From positions 1 to 23,800 of IMG/VR virus record IMGVR_UViG_3300017745_000059: a stretch of DNA of 23,800 nucleotides; one strand, 5' to 3'. Source of the stretch: a virus. Within the stretch, counting starts at the first letter, position 1, and each line of letters starts with the position of its first letter. The notes under the pieces are model-generated. The model searched no databases and was not told where the DNA came from. It saw only the letters and a list, made by a program, of their open reading frames with translations. The translations under genes and the position numbers were made by a program. Of the stretch, positions 9,470 to 16,015 are shown piece after piece.

Positions 9470-10675
9470 ATGAAAAACCTATTATTAGCATTTTGTTTGT
9501 TAATTTCATTTAATTCAAATAGCCAATTTTTAAAAGAGGTATATAAAGACTTTTTAAAATATGGTACGTTTTATGTTGCTGGTGACGCGTCAAATGCGTA
9601 CGAACAAACATATAAAGATTACTTTGTAGAAAGACCAGCAGACGGAGATTTGTATGGTATACCAAGAGTAATTGACGTAACTGATTACTACCCAATGGAT
9701 TATAGGGTTGGTTTAGGTTTTAGAAAATTAGCTAGATTTGATTATGAAGTAAAAGCTAAAGAATACTATGACGGAACTGAAAATAATAAATCATTATCAG
9801 CACCAACATCATCAGTTAAAGGGTTAGAATATTTATTCCATTATGAAAAAGAAAGAGAACGTGGGGAAGAATTTTTTAATTCTAGATTCTTTATAAGACA
9901 TGTAGGTGATTACCATATAGTTAAATTAGAGCAAAGAGAACAAGGTAATGTTGGATTTAAATACCAATCAGCTGAAGTAAGAGGTAGACTACCTATTGGT
10001 AAAAAATTTAGTTTATCAGCTGGAGCGATATATAGAACACATCAAACGCCTTATGGATATAATCCAATTGAAATATGGTTAAATGAAACAGCACAATACA
10101 CTAATCCTAACACGGGAGAGATTATAGAATATCCTGCTAATCCATGGTATAGTCTTGGATATGAATATGGATATAGTGATAATTTTACAAAGTATACTGA
10201 TATAAATACAGGTGAAGAAAGATACGACTGGATATGGAAAGATAGTGATGGGCAAGTTGTTGCTTGGAGTGATAAAGATTTTCGTGATGAAATATTTGGT
10301 GGATTAATGAATTTATACAATAGAGAACAATGGGATTTATTAGATCCTTTCGGTGAAATTGCACCGGTTGTAGGATTTGATTTTTATCATTATAGATCAA
10401 ACTTTTGGCTTCACGCATATGGCAACTATATACTACCTTACCATAAATATATTACTGGTGATGAAAACGTAAGTTATTTAAATCGTAATAATTGGGGTAA
10501 AGGTGGTTTAATAGAAGGTGCTGAAGGAGAACAATGGGATGATTACCAAGCTGGAATAATATTTGGCTGGAAATTAAGCAAATCAATAGGAATATTTGCT
10601 GAAGGAGAATATACTAAATTCTGGGATTCAGAAATTTATAATTCTTCCGTAGGCATAAACTTTACATTTAGATAA
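9470..10675 (+). CDS. Secreted outer-membrane beta-barrel-like protein
   Basis: The 401-residue product has a signal peptide (MKNLLLAFCLLISFNSNSQ) of Bacteroidota type. The mature part is rich in Tyr, Trp and Phe and contains many alternating polar/hydrophobic strands, for example RFFIRHVGDYHIVKL, FKYQSAEVRGRL, APVVGFDFYHYR and SIGIFAEGEYTKF. It ends in INFTFR, a terminal aromatic strand of the sort recognised by outer-membrane barrel assembly. This suggests an outer-membrane or surface protein made late in infection, which is unusual for a phage. It lies between the two coiled-coil/thioredoxin-like pairs. Possible roles are superinfection exclusion, envelope disruption at lysis, or nutrient uptake; none is shown. 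A secreted beta-rich virion component is the main alternative. Confidence 0.7.
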   Translation: MKNLLLAFCLLISFNSNSQFLKEVYKDFLKYGTFYVAGDASNAYEQTYKDYFVERPADGDLYGIPRVIDVTDYYPMDYRVGLGFRKLARFDYEVKAKEYYDGTENNKSLSAPTSSVKGLEYLFHYEKERERGEEFFNSRFFIRHVGDYHIVKLEQREQGNVGFKYQSAEVRGRLPIGKKFSLSAGAIYRTHQTPYGYNPIEIWLNETAQYTNPNTGEIIEYPANPWYSLGYEYGYSDNFTKYTDINTGEERYDWIWKDSDGQVVAWSDKDFRDEIFGGLMNLYNREQWDLLDPFGEIAPVVGFDFYHYRSNFWLHAYGNYILPYHKYITGDENVSYLNRNNWGKGGLIEGAEGEQWDDYQAGIIFGWKLSKSIGIFAEGEYTKFWDSEIYNSSVGINFTFR

Positions 10676-10678
10676 AAT

Positions 10679-10987
10679 ATGGCAACAAAATTAGGAGAAG
10701 ATACTCAAGTACAACTAGACCTGAAAACAATTGGAATGATTGTTGGAGGAGCAATAGCTTTAGCGAGTATGTGGTTTACTTTGCAAGGGGAAATTAAAGA
10801 TTTGCAAAATCAAGTAGCCCCTGAAGAATTTGTAAAACAGATGGAATTTAAATTAAAAGACGAATTAATTCGTTCGACAATTATACAAATTGAAGCATCC
10901 ACAAACTTACTAAAAGAAGATATAAAAGAAAATAGAGAGGAAATTAAAAAGAATTCAGATAAATTATATGAAATAACAAAAAGATGA
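10679..10987 (+). CDS. Small membrane protein, one TM plus coiled coil (copy 2; holin-like candidate)
   Basis: This 102-residue protein repeats the plan of the gene at 8672-8974: a short polar start containing TQVQLDLKTIG, one TM at about residues 17-36 and a long charged helix with heptad-like repeats ending in KLYEITKR. It overlaps the start of the next gene by 4 nt (ATGA), so the two are probably translationally coupled, and the same gene pair exists upstream. This second copy is separated from the M15 peptidase by only one gene, a position often held by holins. The paralogy is directly visible; the holin idea is inference. It begins 3 nt after the barrel-like gene. Confidence 0.75.
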   Translation: MATKLGEDTQVQLDLKTIGMIVGGAIALASMWFTLQGEIKDLQNQVAPEEFVKQMEFKLKDELIRSTIIQIEASTNLLKEDIKENREEIKKNSDKLYEITKR

Positions 10988-11307
10988 AAAATTTAATTAC
11001 AATTATATTAGTGTTGTTTGCTTTTATAGCGACAGCACAAGATTACACTTTAATGCACATAAATGCAAAATGGAACCAATCAAATAATTTTGATTTAAGA
11101 GGTATTAAAGAAGCCAAAGTGCAATATGCACTATTAGAGGACCAAGCGCCCTCTTTAAGAGCACAAATAAAATCTGTTCCACTAATTATATTACTTGATA
11201 AAGCTGGTAAACCTAGAGGTCAGTGGACAGCAGATTTGACTTTTAAAATCACGGCAACAAAAGATGAAATCCAAGATAGAATTTATTTCTTGTTATCTAA
11301 AGATTAA
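10984..11307 (+). CDS. Secreted thioredoxin-like protein lacking CxxC (copy 2)
   Basis: The 107-residue product has a signal peptide ending in ATAQ. The mature region matches a thioredoxin-like plan: YTLMHINAKWNQSNN at residues 21-35 lies where thioredoxins have WCxxC, with Asn/Gln/Ser in place of the cysteines, and SVPLIILLDKAGKPRGQW at about 64-81 forms the expected cis-Pro loop, strand and turn. It has no cysteine, so redox activity is ruled out. It is coupled to the upstream coiled-coil membrane gene by a 4-nt overlap. Overall similarity to the copy at 8977-9312 is low at residue level but clear in length, signal, fold pattern and neighbour. A periplasmic binding partner of the coiled-coil protein is a reasonable guess. 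Confidence 0.7.
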   Translation: MKNLITIILVLFAFIATAQDYTLMHINAKWNQSNNFDLRGIKEAKVQYALLEDQAPSLRAQIKSVPLIILLDKAGKPRGQWTADLTFKITATKDEIQDRIYFLLSKD

Positions 11308-11310
11308 TAA

Positions 11311-11775
11311 ATGAAAAACATAAGCGAACACGTTACATACAAGGAAGGTGTGTATAGCATCACTGCTTTGCGTTTAGGTTTAAATAATGATCCTACAAAG
11401 AATCATTTAACAAACATGGAGCTTTTAGCAGAAAAAGTATTTGAACCTCTTAGAAAGGCCGTAAATGGCCCTATAAAGATAAATTCATTCTATCGCGGAG
11501 GCGAATTAAATAAAGCGATCGGCGGGTCGCCCAATTCACAACATTGCAAAGGACAAGCAATTGATATTGATGATGTATATGGATATATGAGTAACGCAGA
11601 TATGTTTGAATACATAAGAAAAAATTTATCGTTCGACCAGATGATATGGGAATTTGGAAATTCTGATAACCCAGATTGGGTACATGTCAGTTATGTGAAT
11701 GAGGAAAACAACAGAAACAGATGCCTATTAGCTTATAAAGACGAAGATAATAGAACAAAATATAAAACAATATAA
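11311..11775 (+). CDS. M15-family peptidase, probable endolysin
   Basis: This 154-residue protein matches the M15 D-Ala-D-Ala carboxypeptidase / L,D-endopeptidase fold seen in phage lysins and hedgehog-like zinc peptidases. The SxHxxGxAxD motif is at residues 76-85 (zinc ligands His78 and Asp85), a candidate catalytic acid is Glu114 in IWEFG, and the third zinc ligand is His125 in DWVHVSY. The length fits the single-domain family. There is no signal peptide, so release to the periplasm would need a holin, which supports a search for one among the adjacent small membrane genes. It most likely cleaves peptide cross-links in host peptidoglycan at lysis. A virion-associated lytic role is the alternative. 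Confidence 0.88.
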   Translation: MKNISEHVTYKEGVYSITALRLGLNNDPTKNHLTNMELLAEKVFEPLRKAVNGPIKINSFYRGGELNKAIGGSPNSQHCKGQAIDIDDVYGYMSNADMFEYIRKNLSFDQMIWEFGNSDNPDWVHVSYVNEENNRNRCLLAYKDEDNRTKYKTI

Positions 11776-11777
11776 CT

Positions 11778-14024
11778 ATGCCAAGAATTCATACAGTCGC
11801 AGCAGATGGTACAATAACATCGCAGGACAAACTAATCGGATCAGATGGTGCACAAAACGCGGACTTTGTTACTAGAAACTACACTGTAGGTGGTATAACA
11901 GATTTCATTATCGGAGGTGCTCATCATGGAAAATTCATAACACTAACAACAACAGGAAATGCAACTATCGGCGGAAACGTTACTATCGCGGGTAATATAA
12001 CAGTCGGTGATGCAGATACAGATACAATATCATTTGCAGCAGATGTAATTTCTAATATAATACCAGATGTAACAAACACATACGATATAGGTAGTTCAAC
12101 AAAAGAATGGAAAGATATACATTTGTCTGGTTCTGCAAGAGCTGGTGGTATATGGTTAGATGGTACTTTAAATGAAATTTCAGGTGTTACAAATATGTAC
12201 GCTCAAAAATATTTTGATAGTCAAGATAGTACTTATTTCTTAGATCCTTCTGGTAGTATATCAGCAAAATTCAAAGGTAATATACAATTAGGCGTTGGAA
12301 CTGGTAGTGGAGAAAATAGTTCAGAGATAACTGCATATGGTGATTTAAAATTAAAAGCCGACAGTGACAATGATGGTAACTACACACGTGGAGAAGAAAT
12401 ATTTAGAGCTCGTGGTGGTAATGATGGAGGTACTAATATTGATATTAATAAAAGTCAATATGACCTTAATGCCGCCGCTATACCTAGCAATGCATTTGAA
12501 ACCATTCAAGTTGGAGATGTTATTCATGGTCTTGGGGGTGGAACCAATCATACAACCATAACTAGTGCTACTATAAGTTCTATTACTGGTTGGACAAACT
12601 CTTCGGATGAACTAATTCAAGCTGCTGTTGCAAATCCTCCAGAAGCAGCCACTAAGTTAACGTTAGTAATGAATACTTCAATATCATATTCTAATAACGC
12701 ATATCTTACAATTTTACCTTCAGGTTCTACATTTAATGAAGGCAATTCTCGTAATATAAAATTCTATTCAGGCGCTACAGAGGTTGCAAAAATTGATAAA
12801 GACGGTAAGTTAACTATTAGTGGAATAGATGTAGGCTCAGGTGCTATAACAACTACTGGCGCTTTTAATGCTGGTAGCATAACTACTTCTGGTAACATAG
12901 TTGCAACTGGAACTATAGTGGCTAATAACACAGATACTATAAACGGTATTAATATAAATAATAGTAATCAAGAAATGTCTGGTATTGGAGAAATTTATGC
13001 TAATAAATATTTCGATGGCCAAGACGCTAATTACTATCTAGATCCTGGACACGCAGGTGTATCAATAAAAGTTGCTGGTAAAATAGAGGCTAATAATACT
13101 GATACTATAAATGGAATTAACATAAACAGTTCTAACCAAGAAATATCAGGTATTAGTGAAATATATGCTCATAAATTTATTGATTCACAAACTGGTACTC
13201 ATTATTTAGATCCAGGTAATAGTACATTATCATTAGTTACTGCAGGTAAAGCAACAATTGGTGCATTTACAATACCTAAAACAATTGGTAGTGCAGGCCA
13301 AGTATTAAAAGTACCCTCTTCTGGTTCTGAATTAGAATGGTCAAATGATTTACAGTCTACAGCTAGTGCTTCAGTAGGTGGAGGTTCAAATACTGTTCCA
13401 TCTTCTGCTGATGATTTTGTTGTTAATATAAATTCAGTTAATGGTGGTATGACTGTCGTAACTCAAGACGGTACCAATGCTGGTAACGGACCTGAATTTA
13501 GATTAGCAACTCATACACAACAAAATGCTTATATATTAGATTATGATGAAGCTACGGAAAATGTAAGGATGCAAAGACATGGAGCTTACTTCTTAAAAGC
13601 AGGAGCAACTGAAGTTAATATTTTTGGTAAGTTACGTGTAGGGAATGGAGACGAAACCGCAGAGAGTTCATCTGACGCGTTGATAGTTAATGAAGGAGCT
13701 TCTAATACCGGTATGAGTATACTAAATGGAGGTGATGCCTCAACGGGTTATTCAAGATTAACTCTTGGTAGAGATGGAGATACAGATGCTTATCATATTA
13801 ACTACGGAAATTCTGCAGATTCATTTGAAATTAGAAAGGACGGTAATTTAGTTGTTAAAATTGCTCCTAATGGGCCAAGTAATGCTGTAATGGTTGATAT
13901 TGGATACTTATTAAAATTAGGTAGTGTTTCAACATTTGCAGATGATACTGCTGCAGGAACAGGGGGATTAACTAGCGGAATGGTATATAAGAAAAGTGAC
14001 GGAACTTTAATGATTAAATCTTAA
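11778..14024 (+). CDS. Fibre-like structural protein with internal repeats
   Basis: The 748-residue protein is Gly/Ser/Thr/Asn-rich, low in cysteine, and built of short beta repeats, typical of phage tail-fibre or spike proteins. The N-terminus (GSDGAQNADFVTRNYT) could be a virion-attachment part. A motif of the form YFDxQDxxYxLDP occurs three times (near residues 148, 413 and, diverged, 470), as in fibres of marine phages. Two consecutive 56-residue repeats beginning ANNTDTINGININ are visible. GSAGQVLKVPSSG is a common fibre linker. No S74 chaperone domain is seen at the C-terminus. It probably contacts the host surface; the exact receptor is unknown. A decoration or head-fibre role is an alternative. 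Confidence 0.8.
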   Translation: MPRIHTVAADGTITSQDKLIGSDGAQNADFVTRNYTVGGITDFIIGGAHHGKFITLTTTGNATIGGNVTIAGNITVGDADTDTISFAADVISNIIPDVTNTYDIGSSTKEWKDIHLSGSARAGGIWLDGTLNEISGVTNMYAQKYFDSQDSTYFLDPSGSISAKFKGNIQLGVGTGSGENSSEITAYGDLKLKADSDNDGNYTRGEEIFRARGGNDGGTNIDINKSQYDLNAAAIPSNAFETIQVGDVIHGLGGGTNHTTITSATISSITGWTNSSDELIQAAVANPPEAATKLTLVMNTSISYSNNAYLTILPSGSTFNEGNSRNIKFYSGATEVAKIDKDGKLTISGIDVGSGAITTTGAFNAGSITTSGNIVATGTIVANNTDTINGININNSNQEMSGIGEIYANKYFDGQDANYYLDPGHAGVSIKVAGKIEANNTDTINGININSSNQEISGISEIYAHKFIDSQTGTHYLDPGNSTLSLVTAGKATIGAFTIPKTIGSAGQVLKVPSSGSELEWSNDLQSTASASVGGGSNTVPSSADDFVVNINSVNGGMTVVTQDGTNAGNGPEFRLATHTQQNAYILDYDEATENVRMQRHGAYFLKAGATEVNIFGKLRVGNGDETAESSSDALIVNEGASNTGMSILNGGDASTGYSRLTLGRDGDTDAYHINYGNSADSFEIRKDGNLVVKIAPNGPSNAVMVDIGYLLKLGSVSTFADDTAAGTGGLTSGMVYKKSDGTLMIKS
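12921..13088 (+). repeat. Fibre repeat unit 1 (56 codons)
   Basis: First of two adjacent 168-bp units in the fibre-like gene. The encoded unit starts ANNTDTINGININNSNQE and includes the YFDGQDANYYLDP motif. The next unit has mostly the same protein sequence with many synonymous base changes, so the duplication is not recent. Confidence 0.7.
13089..13256 (+). repeat. Fibre repeat unit 2 (56 codons)
   Basis: Second adjacent 168-bp unit of the fibre-like gene. It starts ANNTDTINGININSSNQE, has IYAHKFIDSQTGTHYLDP in the motif position, and is more diverged toward its end. A third, more distant copy of the motif lies at about 12162-12293. Confidence 0.65.
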
Positions 14025-14025
14025 T

Positions 14026-14397
14026 ATGAAACTATGGAAAATTGCCCTTTTTGTACTCATTGTGGTTGTCACTAGTTGTGCAACCTACAATACAAAACCT
14101 AAAATACAAATTACGCACGTTTTAGCTGTCACAGAACAAGGTGATACGCTAAGATTACCTATTAATATGATTAAACCAAACGTTTATTATAACGTCATAT
14201 CGTATCCTAATAGATACTACGGTGGTTGGTATAATAATTATTATCAACCAGATTATAGAAATTATAAACCTATATATGCTCCTAGCAAAGGATCAAGTGG
14301 GTCATCAAATAACAATAACAGCAATAACAAAATTGTTCCAAGAGATAATCCAGACAAAAGACCATCTGGAGAAGTATTATTAAAAGGTAAAAAATAA
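14026..14397 (+). CDS. Small lipoprotein
   Basis: The 123-residue product has a lipoprotein signal with lipobox-like VTSC and the lipidated Cys at residue 18, followed by Ala. The middle is Tyr/Asn-rich (YYGGWYNNYYQPDYRNYK) and the C-terminus has a Ser/Asn low-complexity tract then a basic PSGEVLLKGKK end. It begins 1 nt after the fibre gene. An outer-membrane location, as usual for Bacteroidota lipoproteins, is inferred. In the lysis neighbourhood it could be an outer-membrane spanin-like subunit or a surface protein that blocks superinfection, but no family was recognised. It is more than just a short linker lipoprotein because of the aromatic segment. Confidence 0.7.
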   Translation: MKLWKIALFVLIVVVTSCATYNTKPKIQITHVLAVTEQGDTLRLPINMIKPNVYYNVISYPNRYYGGWYNNYYQPDYRNYKPIYAPSKGSSGSSNNNNSNNKIVPRDNPDKRPSGEVLLKGKK

Positions 14398-14400
14398 ATT

Positions 14401-14484
14401 ATGAAAAAAGTAACTAAAGGACAATTTTTATTACAGTTAGCGGTAATAAGCCTAGCGGCAGTAATTATATTTTTAATATTTTAA
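14401..14484 (+). CDS. 27-residue single-TM peptide
   Basis: A short ORF 3 nt after the lipoprotein gene, giving MKKVTKGQ and then an almost entirely hydrophobic helix (LLQLAVISLAAVIIFLIF). The basic start and single span indicate an inner-membrane peptide with a tiny cytoplasmic N-terminus. Its close spacing to genes on both sides supports reality, but such short ORFs carry risk. Function is unknown; pinholin-type or regulatory membrane peptides have similar size. Confidence 0.5.
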   Translation: MKKVTKGQFLLQLAVISLAAVIIFLIF

Positions 14485-14496
14485 AATAATTAAATT

Positions 14497-14628
14497 ATGG
14501 CAAAAAAAAGAAAAAAAGCACCCAGCTGTTGGAAAGGCTATAAAGCTGTAGGTAAAAAGAAATCACCTAGCGGTAAGAAAACTAAAGGTGGTAAGTTTAA
14601 AATGGTAAACAACTGTGTTAAGAAATAA
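14497..14628 (+). CDS. 43-residue Lys-rich miniprotein with Cys pair
   Basis: The ORF begins 12 nt after the membrane peptide. The product (start MAKKRKKAPSCWKGYK) is about one third lysine with two cysteines, Cys11 and Cys41, and the motif KMVNNCVKK at the end. Its stop codon overlaps the next start by one base (TAATG), suggesting coupled translation. A nucleic-acid-binding or packaged basic protein is plausible from composition. No family is recognised with certainty. Confidence 0.6.
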   Translation: MAKKRKKAPSCWKGYKAVGKKKSPSGKKTKGGKFKMVNNCVKK

Positions 14629-14876
14629 TGGCTATACGTAAAACTACTAAAGGAAAAGGTCGTAACTTTCGTACAACAAAAGAAGGTGCAGGTATGACTA
14701 AAAAAGGTGTAAGAGCTTATAGGAAGAAAAACCCTGGAAGTAAATTAAAAACTGCAGTTACTGGTAAAGTTAAACCGGGAAGTAAAGCTGCTAAAAGAAG
14801 AAAATCATTCTGCGCTAGATCAAAAGGCTGGACCGGTGAAAGAGGCAAAGCCGCTAGACGTAGATGGAGATGTTAA
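14628..14876 (+). CDS. 82-residue Arg/Lys-rich phage protein (DUF6321-like)
   Basis: This basic protein contains GAGMTKKGVRAYRKKNPGSK, a K(P)GSKAAKRRKSFCARSKG motif near residues 46-65 and a terminal RRRWRC. The pattern, with SFCAR and a C-terminal WRC, is common to small conserved proteins of large and T4-like phages and resembles the DUF6321 group from memory; this was not searched. The two cysteines (Cys62 in SFCAR and the last residue) are probably structural. The charge suggests DNA binding or an internal head protein. It overlaps the preceding gene by 1 nt. Confidence 0.75.
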   Translation: MAIRKTTKGKGRNFRTTKEGAGMTKKGVRAYRKKNPGSKLKTAVTGKVKPGSKAAKRRKSFCARSKGWTGERGKAARRRWRC

Positions 14877-14880
14877 CATT

Positions 14881-15123
14881 ATGAAAAAAATTATAGTATT
14901 AATGGTATTAATATTCAGTTTGAATATAAATGCACAACAAAGACAAAGACAACCTAAAGATAAATGTATAAGTACATCAATAATTGAGAATAGAGAAAAT
15001 GTATTTGTTACTAAAAAGAACAAATGTACTAATACTAAAACTACAAAAGTCTACACTATAGAAGAGTGGAAAAAGTTGTTAGAAAAAAGAAGGAAAGAAG
15101 CACTTAAAAGAAGAAAGAAATAA
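14881..15123 (+). CDS. Small secreted basic protein
   Basis: The start at 14881 is chosen over an in-frame ATG at 14836 because it lies 4 nt after the previous stop and gives a clean signal peptide, MKKIIVLMVLIFSLNINAQ, of Bacteroidota type. The 80-residue product is then highly basic, with two cysteines (in KDKCISTS and KNKCTNTK) that could form a disulfide once exported, and a charged C-terminal helix EEWKKLLEKRRKEALKRRKK. The stop is followed immediately by the GTG of the next ORF. A periplasmic membrane-disrupting or peptidoglycan-binding role could be imagined, but no function is recognised. Confidence 0.65.
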   Translation: MKKIIVLMVLIFSLNINAQQRQRQPKDKCISTSIIENRENVFVTKKNKCTNTKTTKVYTIEEWKKLLEKRRKEALKRRKK

Positions 15124-15246
15124 GTGAAGTTTTTTGATTTAAATAATAATGGGAAGTATGATTGGTGGGAATATATCCTACCAATTTTATTATTACTATG
15201 TATTGAAGTTATTGCTGAGCTTTTGGCAAAATTTTTGATATCTTAG
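15124..15246 (+). CDS. 40-residue EF-hand-like loop plus TM peptide (GTG start)
   Basis: Read from a GTG directly after the previous stop, this ORF gives an N-terminal stretch KFFDLNNNGKYDWWEYILP in which residues 5-16 match a canonical 12-position EF-hand calcium loop (D1, N3, N5, G6, hydrophobic/aromatic 8, D9, E12). It continues into a hydrophobic helix (PILLLLCIEVIAELLAKFLIS) that should span the membrane. The last 38 nt overlap the 3' end of the leftward glycosyltransferase gene. The coherent motif plus TM design in an ORF with no leader gap argues that it is real, though the GTG start is not proven. Confidence 0.6.
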   Translation: MKFFDLNNNGKYDWWEYILPILLLLCIEVIAELLAKFLIS

Positions 15247-16015
15247 AATATCTAGGAGCTGTTTTCATAATCTTTAATCCATTCATCCAGCCAGTGTAAG
15301 GTACTTCGCCTGCTTTCAAATCACTGAGCATATGCCAATTTATAATACCTCTTCTTTTAAGAGAGCTCATATATTGTTGTTCCATATCTTTATCGTGTGC
15401 TGGTCTATCTAACACATATACTGGTAGATGCCAACTATGAGGATTACAATTACTTACTTTGCCACGTTTATCACGTGGTCTTTTATTTATAGTTTTAGCA
15501 AAGAAATCAAAACCTATAAGATCAATACTTTTGTATGTCTTTATTTTATCAATAAACCATACAATACTTATAAATCCTGCACTAGGTCTGTAATCATTCA
15601 CACCTAATAAATCTTTATCAAACTCTTTCATTATACTTACCAACTCATCATCAGAATACATCTCTGTATATTTGGGAAAATCTTTTGGTAATCTTTCCTC
15701 CAATATCCAATCCTTCAACATTAAATTACCTCTACATCTATTAATTAGAATTTCAGTATTTTTAAATTTACCTGATTCAAATTCTTCCTTAACGCTATTA
15801 TATGATGGGGCTCTAAATTGACCAGTTATCCATATGTCACATTTAGTCCCTAAAGACTGTTCTTGTAACTCATTAGCCTCAATAGCTCTTCCAAATCTGA
15901 CTACAATATCATAACTGTCAATAAACTCTGCGAGTTTATGATTCATAATCTCTACAGAGTTACCGACAAATATAATACGTTTATCTTTTACAAACTGTTG
16001 TATACTCTCCACCAT
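15209..16015 (-). CDS. GT29 (sialyltransferase)-like glycosyltransferase
   Basis: The 268-residue protein has the pattern of GT29/CMP-sialyltransferase-type folds: a Rossmann start RIIFVGNS (residues 13-20), then IDSYDIVVRFGRA (32-44) with an LGTKCDIW element (55-62), which look like the large motif; a RPSAGFI element (143-149) followed by IDLIGFDFF (164-172), like the small motif; and an HDKDMEQQY block at 207 preceded by NPHSWHLP. There is no signal peptide or TM, so it would act in the cytoplasm. It is last in the leftward operon and overlaps the GT8-like gene by 28 nt. Donor and acceptor are unknown; sugar addition to a virion, DNA or envelope component is possible. Confidence 0.75.
   Translation of the reverse strand: MVESIQQFVKDKRIIFVGNSVEIMNHKLAEFIDSYDIVVRFGRAIEANELQEQSLGTKCDIWITGQFRAPSYNSVKEEFESGKFKNTEILINRCRGNLMLKDWILEERLPKDFPKYTEMYSDDELVSIMKEFDKDLLGVNDYRPSAGFISIVWFIDKIKTYKSIDLIGFDFFAKTINKRPRDKRGKVSNCNPHSWHLPVYVLDRPAHDKDMEQQYMSSLKRRGIINWHMLSDLKAGEVPYTGWMNGLKIMKTAPRYSKISKILPKAQQ

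Noticed and set aside
14836-14880. Earlier in-frame ATG for the secreted basic protein
   Set aside because: It would place a non-signal leader before a clean signal peptide and overlap the basic miniprotein; the ATG at 14881 is better.
15238-15253. Short inverted repeat at the convergent junction as a terminator (5-bp AT stem, 6-nt loop)
   Set aside because: The stem is too short and AT-only, with no T-run; random in AT-rich DNA.
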